DNA from: UBA10649 sp037130755
Lineage (GTDB): Bacteria; Actinomycetota; Actinomycetes; S36-B12
Length of the DNA stretch: 64,000 nt
Direction: 5' to 3'
Assembly: GCA_037130755.1 (NCBI GenBank)
Contig: JBAXSI010000001.1
Coordinates: 1 to 64,000, forward strand
The notes under the pieces are model-generated. The model made no database searches and was not told where the DNA came from. It saw only the letters and a list, made by a program, of their open reading frames with translations. How positions within the stretch are numbered: position 1 is the stretch's first letter; each line of letters opens with the position of its first letter. Made by a program: the position numbers and the translations under genes. Shown here piece after piece: positions 19,105-27,811 of this stretch.

Positions 19105-20523
19105 TCAGCCCGAGAGCAGCCAGTCGACGACCTCCTGTGCGGTCCAGCCGTCCGGGTACAGCGCAGCAAGCTGGCGCGGACCCTCGCCGTCGGAGCCGAG
19201 GGTGACGATGGGGTGCTCGGAGTAGCCGTCCTTGCGGGTCTGGCCCATTCCGACCGCAGTGACCAGCCCGTTGCAGATGCACTGGCGGCCGACGGTGTCC
19301 TCCATCGTCCCGCCCTTCTTGACGTACATGTGCTCGGGCTCGGAGGCGCAGCGGTAGCCCACGGTGTCGCTGTCCTTCAGGTATGGCGTGCGTAGGAAGC
19401 CCAGGTCGCACAGGCGGGGACGGGCTGCGTACACCGCCGTGTCCGAGAGCGTGCCCTCGAGCTGCGCGACCTTGAACGGGAAGCCGGTCGGTGAGGCGAG
19501 CGGATCGGTCTTGACGTGCAGCGAGTGGTCCACGATGCGGCTGATGAGGGTCCGTCGGATGCTCTCATCGAGACCCGAGTCCTGGCTCAGGGCGAAGTCG
19601 GTGCCGACCTGCACGCCCTTCGCACCGGCTGCGCGAGCGTCGACGAGCGCCTGCGGGGTACCGGCTGCACCAGCCAGCCAGAACGGCAGGCCGATCGCGG
19701 CGATCTTGGCGAGGTCGGGCTCGTCGCGGGGCCCGAAGATCATCTCGCCGTCCTCGTCGATGACCGTCTTGCGCGGCGGCGCGTTGTGGCCGCCAGCGGG
19801 CGGGGCCTCGACGACGAAGCCGTCGGGCCGCACGTCCTCGTCACGCGCGAGGAACTGCGCCAGCACGTGCGCGGACACGATGGCCAAGAACGGCGGACGC
19901 TGGAGCGGCGGCAGGTTCGGCCCGATGAGCTCCTTCGGATCGAGGTCCAAGGAGAACTGGCCGGAGTCGGCGCCGTCGACGTCGATCGGGAAGTGGAGGA
20001 CGTCACCCCGGGCAAGGGTGTCGAGCGCGCGGGGGATCTCCCGCGGGATGCCAGCGCCCATGAGCACCGCGTCGACGCCGGCGATCATGGCGCCGAGCAG
20101 CGTGCCGGGGGTGGACAGCTGGATCTTCTCCAGGCAGTTGATCCCGATGAGGCCGTCGTTGTCCTCCTTCGCCAGCCACACTTCGGCGAAGCCGCCGAGC
20201 ACCACCATCTCGGTGGAGGCACGATGCGGATGGACGGTCAGGTGGGGCAGCGGGACGTAAGGCGTACCGGCGGGCTTGCCGCCCTCGCGGTACAACCGCG
20301 TGACGGCCCGCTGGGCCATCTCCTGATGGGGGAAGTGCTCCAACGCGCGCAGGACGTCGGTGTCGCCGTCCTGAAGTCGCCGTGCCAGCACCAGATCGAG
20401 AGCGACGCCGCTGACGACGCCGAGCTGTCCGCGCTTCGAGACGGCCTTGGCGAGGCGCCATGACGAGACTGCCGCACCCATCCCGCCCTGGATGATGGGC
20501 GGCAACTGGTCCGCTGTGAGCAC
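19105..20523 (-). CDS. Nitronate monooxygenase / NPD-like FMN oxidoreductase
   Basis: A 472-residue TIM-barrel flavoprotein of the 2-nitropropane dioxygenase superfamily. Visible features are the N-terminal PPIIQGGMGAAVSSWRLA segment, a central LAGAAGTPQALVDARAAGA and GVQVGTDFALSQDSG (FMN phosphate region), and a C-terminal extension with four cysteines (in RLCDLG, YRCASE and RQCICNG). Length and insertions are larger than those of typical Ncd2 enzymes and recall the PfaD-like branch. GTG at 20523 has GGGAGG 5 nt upstream. It follows fadA-fadB on the same strand and its promoter region carries a strong inverted repeat (20538-20561) of the kind also found before fadA, so it is probably part of the same lipid regulon. 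The true substrate is unknown. Confidence 0.75.
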   Translation of the reverse strand: MLTADQLPPIIQGGMGAAVSSWRLAKAVSKRGQLGVVSGVALDLVLARRLQDGDTDVLRALEHFPHQEMAQRAVTRLYREGGKPAGTPYVPLPHLTVHPHRASTEMVVLGGFAEVWLAKEDNDGLIGINCLEKIQLSTPGTLLGAMIAGVDAVLMGAGIPREIPRALDTLARGDVLHFPIDVDGADSGQFSLDLDPKELIGPNLPPLQRPPFLAIVSAHVLAQFLARDEDVRPDGFVVEAPPAGGHNAPPRKTVIDEDGEMIFGPRDEPDLAKIAAIGLPFWLAGAAGTPQALVDARAAGAKGVQVGTDFALSQDSGLDESIRRTLISRIVDHSLHVKTDPLASPTGFPFKVAQLEGTLSDTAVYAARPRLCDLGFLRTPYLKDSDTVGYRCASEPEHMYVKKGGTMEDTVGRQCICNGLVTAVGMGQTRKDGYSEHPIVTLGSDGEGPRQLAALYPDGWTAQEVVDWLLSG

Positions 20524-20537
20524 GCGTCCTCCCGAAG

Positions 20538-20576
20538 GTAACCTACGAAATCGTAGGTTACGCTACCGTAAGTTAC
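20538..20576. promoter_or_regulatory. Overlapping palindromic operators before the nitronate-monooxygenase-like gene
   Basis: GTAACCTACGA (20538-20548) and its exact reverse complement TCGTAGGTTAC (20551-20561) flank AA, a 24-bp near-perfect palindrome. A second palindrome, TTACGCTACCGTAA, occupies 20558-20571 and a further TTAC half-site follows at 20573-20576. Size and TTAC/GTAA ends suggest a TetR-family dimer site. The TTAC...GTAA form recurs upstream of fadA at 23948-23961. Confidence 0.7.
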
Positions 20577-20591
20577 GCGGTTCGCCTACCG

Positions 20592-22700
20592 CTAGGCCGG
20601 TAGCGATGCGACTCCGCGCGGCAGGAATCTCGCCCCGGTGGCCCGCTCGGCAGCGCCGCTGCGATCAAGGTACGGCGTGATCCCACCGAGCCAGAACGGC
20701 CAGCCCGCGCCGAGGATCATGCACAGGTCGATGTCCTGCGCCTCGGCCACGACGCCCTCGTCGAGCATGCGCCGAGTTTCGTCGGCCAGCGCATCGACGG
20801 CGCGCTCGCGCACCTGGTCCTCGGTGAGCGCGACGTCGCCCTGCGTGAACAGGGCAGCGACCTCCGGGTCGATCACCAGCTTGCCGCTCTCGTCCTTCAT
20901 GTAGATCGACGTCTTGCCCGCGGCCACGACCGCGCGCATGCTGTCCGACACGTAGAACCGGTCAGGGAACGCTGCATGCATCGTCTCTGACACGTGGAAC
21001 GCCACGGCGGGACCCACGAGGCGCAGCAGGTTGAACGGCGACATCGGCAGGCCGAGCGAGTCGAGCGCATGATCGGCAACGAGGAAGTCCGTGCCCTCGT
21101 CGACCGCCTTGGTGACCTCACCGAGGAAGCGCGTGAGCAGGCGATTGACGACGAAGGCAGGTGCGTCCTTCACCAGGACGCATGACTTCTTGAGCTTCCT
21201 GCCGACCGCGAACGCGGTGGCCAAAGTGGCGTCGTCGGTCTGCTCCGCCCGGGCGATCTCCAGCAGCGGCATCAGGGCGACCGGGTTGAAGAAGTGGAAG
21301 CCCACCACTCGTTCAGGGTGCTTGAGGTCCGCGGCCATCGCCGTGACTGACAGCGACGAGGTGTTGGTGGCCAGAACGCAGGTCTCCGAGACCACGGCCT
21401 CGACCTCCGCGAACACCTGCTTCTTCACGTCGAGGTTCTCGAACACCGCCTCGATGACGAAGTCGGCGTCGGCGAACGCCTCCTTCGAGGTGGAGCCCTG
21501 GATAAGGGCCGACAGCCGATTCGCCTTGTCCTGCTTCAGCCGGCCCTTCTCCACCTGCCCCGCGAGGTCGGCGCGCACGTAGTCCAGGCCCTTCTGCACC
21601 CGGGCATCGTCGAGATCGGTCATGACGACAGGGACCTCGAGGCGACGGGCAAGAAGAAGCGCGAGCTGGCTGGCCATGAGGCCTGCGCCCACGACTCCGA
21701 CCTTTGTGACCGGTCGCGCGAGGGACTTGTCTGGGACGCCAACAGGCCGCTTGGCCCGCTTCTGGACGAGGTCGAACGCGTAGAGCGACGCGCGCAGGTC
21801 CTCGCCCATCACCAGACGGGTCAGTGCCTCGTCCTCAGCGGCGAAGCCCTCGCTGCGGGTCGACGTCTTGGCGGCCCGCACCAGGTCTAGCGCGAGATAG
21901 GGCGCTGGCGTCGCGCCGTGGAGCTTGTCGTCGAGCATCGCCTGGGCGAAGTCGACGATGCCATCCCACGACTCGCGATCCGGTTCGGCCCGCTCGATGA
22001 CGGTCTCGCCCGTGACGACGCCGGAGGCCCAGCGGATCGACTGCTCGAGGAAGTCGGCGGGCTCGAACAGCACATCGACCACGCCGACGCGCAGGGCGTC
22101 CTTGGGCTTGAGCTGCTTGTTCATCTGGAGCGGATTGGCGACGGTCACCTCAAGGGCGTTGGCCGGTCCGATGAGGTTCGGCAGGATCCAGGCGCCGCCC
22201 CAGCCGGGGATGAGCCCGAGGAAGACCTCGGGCTGCGACATTGCGGCCGCTCCATACGACAGGGTCCGGTAGTTGCACATGAGCGAGAGCTCCATGCCGC
22301 CGCCCATGGCCACGCCGTTGATGAAGGCGAAGGTGGGCACGTCCATGTCCGTGAACCGTGAAAACACGCGGTGACCGGTCTGCGCGAAATGTCGGATGAT
22401 CTCGGGATCCTTGACGAGGCCGATCGCCGAGAGGTCCGCGCCCACGGCGAAGATGAACGGCTTGCCGGTGACGCCGACCGCGGCGATGTCCGGCATGGCG
22501 GCGATGCTGTCCAGCGCCGCATTGAGTGAGGCGAGTCCGCCGAGGCCGAACGTGTTCGGACGGGTGTGGTCGCGATCGTTATCCAGGGTGATCAACGCCA
22601 TCTTGCCGGCACCGCCGGGCATCTCGAGCACGCGGACTCGAGCGTTGGTCACGACCTCGTCGGGCGCGGCGTCCGGAGTCGGAGTCGACTGCTCGCTCAT
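20592..22700 (-). CDS. fadB: Fatty-acid oxidation multifunctional protein: enoyl-CoA hydratase / 3-hydroxyacyl-CoA dehydrogenase
   Basis: Catalyses the second and third steps of beta-oxidation. The 702-residue protein has an N-terminal crotonase domain (about 15-215; GKPFIFAVGADLSAIG oxyanion region and MGGGMELSLMCNYR), then an NAD-binding 3-hydroxyacyl-CoA dehydrogenase domain (about 325-505) with GVVGAGLMASQLA and the HFFNPVALMPLLE catalytic His segment, and a C-terminal dehydrogenase domain to about 690. ATG at 22700 overlaps the fadA stop (ATGA) and has AGGGAG 6 nt upstream, so the two are coupled as in typical fadAB operons. The complex is expected to be a soluble alpha2beta2-type trifunctional enzyme. 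Confidence 0.95.
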   Translation of the reverse strand: MSEQSTPTPDAAPDEVVTNARVRVLEMPGGAGKMALITLDNDRDHTRPNTFGLGGLASLNAALDSIAAMPDIAAVGVTGKPFIFAVGADLSAIGLVKDPEIIRHFAQTGHRVFSRFTDMDVPTFAFINGVAMGGGMELSLMCNYRTLSYGAAAMSQPEVFLGLIPGWGGAWILPNLIGPANALEVTVANPLQMNKQLKPKDALRVGVVDVLFEPADFLEQSIRWASGVVTGETVIERAEPDRESWDGIVDFAQAMLDDKLHGATPAPYLALDLVRAAKTSTRSEGFAAEDEALTRLVMGEDLRASLYAFDLVQKRAKRPVGVPDKSLARPVTKVGVVGAGLMASQLALLLARRLEVPVVMTDLDDARVQKGLDYVRADLAGQVEKGRLKQDKANRLSALIQGSTSKEAFADADFVIEAVFENLDVKKQVFAEVEAVVSETCVLATNTSSLSVTAMAADLKHPERVVGFHFFNPVALMPLLEIARAEQTDDATLATAFAVGRKLKKSCVLVKDAPAFVVNRLLTRFLGEVTKAVDEGTDFLVADHALDSLGLPMSPFNLLRLVGPAVAFHVSETMHAAFPDRFYVSDSMRAVVAAGKTSIYMKDESGKLVIDPEVAALFTQGDVALTEDQVRERAVDALADETRRMLDEGVVAEAQDIDLCMILGAGWPFWLGGITPYLDRSGAAERATGARFLPRGVASLPA

Positions 22701-23896
22701 GCGTTGCTCCCTGCGTAGTTGACGTTCTCCCAGATGACCGTTCCGCCCATGCCCAAGCCGATGCACATCGTCGTGAGGCCGAATCGGGCCTGCGGGTTGC
22801 GCTCGAAATCGCGCGCGAGGTAGGTCATCAGGCGGATGCCGCTGGAGGCCAGCGGGTGGCCGACCGCGATAGCGCCGCCCATGGGATTGACCCGGGGGTC
22901 ATCATCGGCGATGCCGTAGTGGTCGAGGAAGGACAGCACCTGCACCGCGAAGGCCTCGTTGATCTCGAACAGGTCGATGTCGTCGATCGACATCCCGGCG
23001 CGAGTCAGTGCCTTTGCGGTGGCCGGTACCGGCCCGATGCCCATGATTTCCGGCTCGACGCCCGCGAAGGCGAAGCCCACCATGCGCATCTTCTTGGTCA
23101 AGCCCAGTTCGTCGGCGACGGACTCGGCGGCCAGCAGTGCGCCCGTCGCTCCGTCATTGAGCCCGGAGCTGTTGCCCGCGGTGACGCGTCCATGCGGGCG
23201 GAACGGCGTCTTCAGGCCAGCGAGTCCCTCGAGCGTGGTCTCTGGGCGGGGTGCCTCGTCGGCCGTCATGAGGCCCCAGCCGAGAGTCGAGGAGGGCATG
23301 GCGATCGGGACGAGATCGGGCTGGATCCAGCCGTTGGTGTAGGCAGCCGCGGTCTTCTGCTGCGAGCCCAAGGCGAACGCGTCCGCGCGGGCCTTGGTGA
23401 GTTGCGGGAAACGATCGTGGATGTTCTCGGCCGTCGCGCCCATGCTGAGCGCCTCCATGTCGACGATCCGCTCGGCGAGGAAGCGCGGGTTCGGGTCCAT
23501 GCCCTCGCCCATCGGGTGCCGCGACATGCTCTCGACGCCACCGGCCAGTGCCACGTCGTAGGCGCCGGCCATGATCGCCGAGCTGAGCGTCGTGACGGCG
23601 GTCATGGCGCCCGCACACATGCGGTCAACGGAGTAGCCCGGCACGGAGTGGGGCAGGCCCGACAGCAGGGCGGCGCTGCGCCCGATGGTCATGCCCTGGT
23701 CGCCCATCTGCGTTGTGGCGGCGACGGCGACGTCGTCGATCCGCTCAGGCGGCAGGCCAGGGTTGCGGCGCAGGAGCTCGCGGAAGACCTTCACCACCAG
23801 GTCGTCGGCGCGGGTCTCGGCGTACGAGCTTCCGGCCCGGCCGAACGGGGTCCGTACCCCATCCACGAAGACGACATCTTGCGCGGCTCGTCCCAC
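22697..23896 (-). CDS. fadA: Acetyl-CoA C-acyltransferase (3-ketoacyl-CoA thiolase)
   Basis: Last step of beta-oxidation: thiolytic cleavage of 3-ketoacyl-CoA to acetyl-CoA and a shortened acyl-CoA. The 399-residue protein has the acyl-enzyme Cys94 in DRMCAGAM, the NEAFAV motif, the GHPLASSG histidine and the second active-site cysteine in MCIGLGMGG. GTG at 23896 is preceded by GGGAG about 6 nt upstream. First gene of the fadA-fadB unit, with a palindromic operator 52-65 nt upstream of its start, so expression is probably induced by acyl-CoA through a TetR-family repressor (inference). Confidence 0.95.
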   Translation of the reverse strand: MGRAAQDVVFVDGVRTPFGRAGSSYAETRADDLVVKVFRELLRRNPGLPPERIDDVAVAATTQMGDQGMTIGRSAALLSGLPHSVPGYSVDRMCAGAMTAVTTLSSAIMAGAYDVALAGGVESMSRHPMGEGMDPNPRFLAERIVDMEALSMGATAENIHDRFPQLTKARADAFALGSQQKTAAAYTNGWIQPDLVPIAMPSSTLGWGLMTADEAPRPETTLEGLAGLKTPFRPHGRVTAGNSSGLNDGATGALLAAESVADELGLTKKMRMVGFAFAGVEPEIMGIGPVPATAKALTRAGMSIDDIDLFEINEAFAVQVLSFLDHYGIADDDPRVNPMGGAIAVGHPLASSGIRLMTYLARDFERNPQARFGLTTMCIGLGMGGTVIWENVNYAGSNA

Positions 23897-23947
23897 GATG
23901 ACTCCCAGAGTTGGTCGGGCCCATCCATACGGACGGGTCGACTCATA

Positions 23948-23983
23948 TTACCCGCGGGTAACTTGTCTGGCTACTGCCCAGTA
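23948..23983. promoter_or_regulatory. Palindromic operator(s) upstream of fadA
   Basis: TTACCCGCGGGTAA (23948-23961) is a perfect 14-bp palindrome between fadA and the end of the RNase D-like gene. A second, weaker repeat TACTGCCCAGTA (23972-23983) lies in the 3' end of the RNase D-like gene. Both share the TTAC/GTAA-type ends of the site upstream of the nitronate-monooxygenase-like gene. Confidence 0.65.
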
Positions 23984-25251
23984 ACTTCGGGCGTGGCGGG
24001 CTCGCGCGGCTGGGCCTGGAGGGCCTCCAGCAGCCCCGGCAGCGCCAGTTCGACCTGCCATCGGCGTGCTCCTGCGCCCAGCAGCACTGCCTCGACGCCT
24101 GCGGCGTCGGCCGGAGACGGCGGGTCCCAGCACAGGCGGCGCACGAGGTCCGGCGTCAGCAGGTTCTCGCTCGGCATCTGCAACCGCTCCGACAGGTCGG
24201 CCATGACCACCCGCGCCGCCTCGAGGCGGGCGAAGGCGACCGGATCACGCTCGGCCCACACCCGTGGCTGGGGCGGACCGCCCGCCGGCGTCGCGGCCAG
24301 CGGGAGCTGGTCGTTGGGCAGGGCCGCTGCAGTGGTCAGCGCCCGCCACCAGCGGGCGAGGTAGCGCTGGGCACCGCGCCCGTGGAACTCCCTGATCCCG
24401 CTCAGAGCCTCGACGGTGGCCGGGTGTCCTTGCACGGCGGCGACGATGGCTGAGTCGGGGAGAATCCGGCCCACCGCGATGTCGCGCTGGCGGGCGATCT
24501 CGTCGCGCGTGTTCCACATCTCGCGGACCGCGGCAAGATCGCGTGGCTTGCGAAGGCGATGGATCCCCGAGGTGCGCCGCCAGGCCTCCTCGCCTCGATC
24601 CCGGGGAGCGAACGACAACAGCGCCTCGAACTCCTGCCGGGCGTACTCCCACTTGCCAGCCGCCACCAGGTCCCGCTCCATGAGGTCGCGCAGCTCCACC
24701 AGCACCTCCACGTCGAGCGCGGCGTACCGCAACTGCGCAGCGCTGAGCGGGCGCACAGACCAGTCAGTGGCGCCGTGCCCCTTCTCCAGGCCCAGCCCCA
24801 GTTCGCTGGCAACGAGGGCCCCGAGGCTGACGCGGTCGCGGCCGAGCAACCGGCCGGCAAGCTCGGTGTCGAACAGTGCCGACGGCCGCAGCCCGATCTC
24901 CCCGAGGCAGGCGAGGTCCTGCGTCGCGGCGTGCAGGATCCACTCGACGTCGGCCGTCGCCTCCTGGATGGCCGACAGGTCAGGTACGGCGATCGGGTCG
25001 ATCAGTGCGGTGCCCGCGCCCACGCGGCGGATCTGAACCAGGTACGCGCGCTGGCTGTAGCGATAGCCGGAGGCACGCTCCGCATCGAGCGCCATCGGAC
25101 CGGTGCCGTGGGCGAGCCGGTCCGCGTACTGCGCCAGTGCAGACGCGTCGACGATGACGTCGGGTACTCCGTCGCGCGGCTCGATAGGGGTTGGTGGGAC
25201 AGGTGTCGGCTCGATCTCTTCTTCCGGTGCTGGCTCAGTCAGGGTGCTCAG
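23971..25251 (-). CDS. RNase D-like 3'-5' exonuclease with HRDC domain
   Basis: A 426-residue protein in the form given. The DEDD exonuclease domain begins near MALDAERASGYRYSQRAYLVQIRR (Asp and Glu of Exo I in LDAER), with HAATQDLACL and FDTELAGRLLG (Exo II) and the AALDVEVLVELRD Exo III region, followed by an HRDC domain (about residues 215-295) and a C-terminal helical region, as in M. tuberculosis Rv2681. The start is uncertain: no ATG or GTG occurs between the overlapping DUF3000 gene and the exonuclease domain. The best candidate is a rare CTG at 25251 that overlaps the DUF3000 stop (CTGA). Likely role in RNA 3' maturation or turnover. Confidence 0.8.
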   Translation of the reverse strand: MSTLTEPAPEEEIEPTPVPPTPIEPRDGVPDVIVDASALAQYADRLAHGTGPMALDAERASGYRYSQRAYLVQIRRVGAGTALIDPIAVPDLSAIQEATADVEWILHAATQDLACLGEIGLRPSALFDTELAGRLLGRDRVSLGALVASELGLGLEKGHGATDWSVRPLSAAQLRYAALDVEVLVELRDLMERDLVAAGKWEYARQEFEALLSFAPRDRGEEAWRRTSGIHRLRKPRDLAAVREMWNTRDEIARQRDIAVGRILPDSAIVAAVQGHPATVEALSGIREFHGRGAQRYLARWWRALTTAAALPNDQLPLAATPAGGPPQPRVWAERDPVAFARLEAARVVMADLSERLQMPSENLLTPDLVRRLCWDPPSPADAAGVEAVLLGAGARRWQVELALPGLLEALQAQPREPATPEVTGQ

Positions 25252-25850
25252 CCCCGGTGCTTGCGACGCATCGTGCCCACGTGCGTGATGCCCTGAGGGA
25301 GCGGTGGCAGCCCGGCTGCCTGGGCGAGGAGGTCCAGCCAGGCCGTGACGTGCAGCGCGAGGTCGTCGACCGGCTCGCCGGTCTCGGGGTCCTCCACCGG
25401 CGTCCACGAGGCGCGGATCTCGACGTAGCCGTCGCCGGGCCGGTCGGTCATCGTGCCGAACGATCGACCCGAGGACCGCGTGATGGTGCCGCCCAGCTGG
25501 GTGGCATGCGCGCCCGCGTTCGTGATCGCCTCGGTCACCCAGCTCCACCCGACGTCGTGAAGCATCGGATCGTCGACGAGGTCGGCCTCGAGGTTGGCTC
25601 GCGCGAACACCACCGCCCGGAAGCTGCCGTCCCACTCGTCGACACCGTCGGGGTCATGCAGCAGCACGAAGCGACCGTTTGCGGACGCGTCGTCGGGATC
25701 GCTCATGTCAGCAGTGAGCGCGACGGCGGAGGGCGCGAGGCGCAGGGGGGCCGGGGATTCGTCGATCTCGAACTCCGGGCGTACGGAGACCGTCTTGACC
25801 TGGGCCAGGGCCCGGTCGAAGGCGTCGGTCTTGGACGAGATGGTCCGCAC
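25248..25850 (-). CDS. DUF3000 family protein
   Basis: A 200-residue soluble protein with segments typical of DUF3000: FVLLHDPDGVDEWDGSFR, WSWVTEAITNAGA, GTITRSSGRSFGTM, VEIRASWTP and LHVTAWLDLLAQAAGLPPLP. The family is actinobacterial, has no assigned activity, and is encoded directly upstream of the RNase D-like gene here as in Mycobacterium (Rv2680-Rv2681). GTG at 25850 sits 6 nt after a TAGCCT -10 box (leaderless). The C-terminus is basic (RRKHRG). Its stop overlaps the likely CTG start of the next gene, suggesting joint translation and a shared, possibly RNA-related, role. Confidence 0.85.
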   Translation of the reverse strand: MRTISSKTDAFDRALAQVKTVSVRPEFEIDESPAPLRLAPSAVALTADMSDPDDASANGRFVLLHDPDGVDEWDGSFRAVVFARANLEADLVDDPMLHDVGWSWVTEAITNAGAHATQLGGTITRSSGRSFGTMTDRPGDGYVEIRASWTPVEDPETGEPVDDLALHVTAWLDLLAQAAGLPPLPQGITHVGTMRRKHRG

Positions 25851-25910
25851 CCCTGCAGGCTATTGGTTTAGCCACCGTGGGGCCGTCGGACGCGCCGTTA
25901 GTGTGAGCCG

Positions 25911-26738
25911 GTGGCTGTGTTCCTGGCGTTGCTGTCGTCCGCCATGTGGGGCACGTCGGACTTCCTCGGTGGGCTCACCTCCCGCCGCCTGCCCCCGCTA
26001 GCCGTCTACGGCTTGTCCCAGTGCATCGGCTTTGTGGTCCTCGTCGCCATCGCGACGGCGACCGGCGGGTGGTCAGCCGAGCCCGGCTACTGGCCGTGGG
26101 CGATCGCGGCGAGCGTCGTGGGCATGGTCGCCATGCTCGCCTTCTACCGCGCGCTGTCGATCGGGCCGATGGGGATTGTGTCGCCGCTGGTGGCGCTGTC
26201 GGTGCTCGTGCCCGTCGCGGTTGCCCTGCTGCGAGGAGAGGCGCCGTCGTCACTCCAGGTGCTCGGGATCATCGCAGCGATCGTGGGAATCCTGCTGGCC
26301 AGCGGTCCCGAACTGTCTGGTGCCGAGAGCGCCCGACCGCTGATCCTCGCCGGCGTAGCCGCACTGGGCTTCGGCGCGATGTTCGTCTTCATGGCGGCCG
26401 GCAGTGCCCACGATCCGCTGATGACGATGACGGGCATGCGCGTGGTGACGATGGTCATGTTCGCCTTCGTCCTGCTGAAGGTGCGCAACCTCGGGGGAGC
26501 GGTGCCCGGGGACCTGCTCCCGCTGGCCGTGATCGGTGTGTTCGACGCGATGGCCAACGTGGCGTTCGGCTTCGCCACGACCCTCGGGCTACTTGCGACG
26601 ACGTCAGTCCTCGGCGACCTGTACCCCGTTGTCACCGCGGTGCTGGCCGCGATCGTTCTGCACGAGCGACTTCGCGCCGTCCAGTACGCAGGCGTCGCGG
26701 CCGCGCTGGCGGGCGTCATGCTGATCAGCGCCGGTTGA
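25911..26738 (+). CDS. EamA/DMT-superfamily transporter
   Basis: A 275-residue membrane protein with ten predicted helices in two EamA repeats (about residues 1-130 and 140-270). The N-terminal LLSSAMWGTSDFLGG and the repeat-end motif LGDLYPVVTAVLAAIVLHERL, with its family-typical HERL glutamate, identify the drug/metabolite exporter superfamily. Substrate cannot be predicted. A TAGTGT -10 box (25899-25904) ends 6 nt before the GTG, so the transcript should be leaderless. It is divergent from DUF3000 and convergent with msrB, so it forms its own unit. Confidence 0.85.
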   Translation: MAVFLALLSSAMWGTSDFLGGLTSRRLPPLAVYGLSQCIGFVVLVAIATATGGWSAEPGYWPWAIAASVVGMVAMLAFYRALSIGPMGIVSPLVALSVLVPVAVALLRGEAPSSLQVLGIIAAIVGILLASGPELSGAESARPLILAGVAALGFGAMFVFMAAGSAHDPLMTMTGMRVVTMVMFAFVLLKVRNLGGAVPGDLLPLAVIGVFDAMANVAFGFATTLGLLATTSVLGDLYPVVTAVLAAIVLHERLRAVQYAGVAAALAGVMLISAG

Positions 26739-26750
26739 CGGCCTGTCCGA

Positions 26751-27215
26751 TCACTCCGCTGCTGGAACCGCCGGCTCCAGCGTCACGGAGATCGAGTTGA
26801 TGCAGTAGCGCAGGTCAGTGGGAGTGCCGTAGCCCTCACCCTCGAAGACGTGACCGAGGTGGCCGCCGCAGGAGGCGCAGCGGACCTCGGTGCGTACACC
26901 GCCCAGCGAGCGATCCTCGAGATAGACCACGGAGTCCTTCGCCAGCGGCGCGTAGAAGCTCGGCCACCCGCAGTGCGAGTCGAACTTGGTGTCACTGCGG
27001 AAGAGCTCGGCCCTGCAGGCGCGGCATCGGTACACGCCCTCGGTCTTGGTATCGGTGTACTCGCCCACGAATGGCGCCTCGGTTCCGGCCTCGCGCAGGA
27101 CGTGGTACTCCTGCGGGTTCAGCTCCGTCTTCCACTCATCCTCGGCTTTCGCCACGTCGTAGGAGGCACCATCGGGGCGGGTCTGGCCATCCTTGGCCGG
27201 GGTCGAGTTGGACAT
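26751..27215 (-). CDS. msrB: Peptide-methionine (R)-S-oxide reductase
   Basis: Reduces methionine-R-sulfoxide in proteins. The 154-residue protein carries the two zinc CxxC pairs (C64/C67 and C113/C116), the HCGWPSF motif (81-87) and the catalytic cysteine C138 in RYCINS, all at normal spacing for a single-domain MsrB. No signal peptide, so cytoplasmic. The ATG at 27215 lies 6 nt after TAACGT (complement of 27222-27227), another leaderless promoter. It is divergent from the NUDIX-like gene. Confidence 0.96.
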   Translation of the reverse strand: MSNSTPAKDGQTRPDGASYDVAKAEDEWKTELNPQEYHVLREAGTEAPFVGEYTDTKTEGVYRCRACRAELFRSDTKFDSHCGWPSFYAPLAKDSVVYLEDRSLGGVRTEVRCASCGGHLGHVFEGEGYGTPTDLRYCINSISVTLEPAVPAAE

Positions 27216-27274
27216 GGCGTGACGTTATCCCCTCATCAGCCGTCGTGCACGGCGCGGCCAGTAGGGTCCTCCAC

Positions 27275-27811
27275 GTGAGCGACATGCTTGATACCCGCGC
27301 ATCCTGGCTGTCGGAGGAGGACCTCCAGTCGGCTCGTGAGCGCCTGCCCATCGTCTACGTGGACGCCGTGCCAGTCCGAGTCGACGGGTCCGGCCAGATC
27401 ACGTCCGTCGGGCTCCTGCTGCGTGGGATGCCTGACGGCTCCATCTCGCGAGCGATCGTGTCCGGGCGAATCCTCTACGGTGAGCGCGTTCGCGACGCCC
27501 TGATCCGGCACATCGAGAAGGACTTGGGGGGCCTTGCCCTCCCGAAGATCCCCGTCTCGCCGCAGCCCTTCACCATCGTCGAGTACTTCCCGAGTCCGGA
27601 GGTCACCGGATTCCACGACCCGCGACAGCACGCCGTCGCGCTCGCCTTCATCGTGCCGATCGCAGGTGACTGCGTTCCCTCGCAGGACGCGCTGGACCTT
27701 GTCTGGGTCACGCCCGAGGAGGCCACCGCCCCGGAGTTCCAGTCGGAGATGTCCGGTGGTCAGGGCCGCCTCGTACGCATGGCCCTGGCGCACTGCGGTC
27801 TGCTGGCCTGA
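27275..27811 (+). CDS. NUDIX-hydrolase-like protein, DUF4916 type
   Basis: A 178-residue protein. Visible segments are WLSEEDLQSARERLPIVYVD near the N-terminus, VGLLLRGMPDG, GRILYGERVRDALIRHIEKDLG (in the place of the NUDIX box) and a C-terminal LDLVWVTPEEA strand. The canonical GX5EX7REUXEEXGU box is degenerate: the REUXEE glutamates are replaced (ALIRHIEKD), so hydrolase activity is doubtful or the substrate unusual. DUF4916 proteins of this type are actinobacterial. TAGGGT (27262-27267) lies 7 nt before the GTG; ATG at 27284 is an alternative start. Confidence 0.75.
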   Translation: MSDMLDTRASWLSEEDLQSARERLPIVYVDAVPVRVDGSGQITSVGLLLRGMPDGSISRAIVSGRILYGERVRDALIRHIEKDLGGLALPKIPVSPQPFTIVEYFPSPEVTGFHDPRQHAVALAFIVPIAGDCVPSQDALDLVWVTPEEATAPEFQSEMSGGQGRLVRMALAHCGLLA

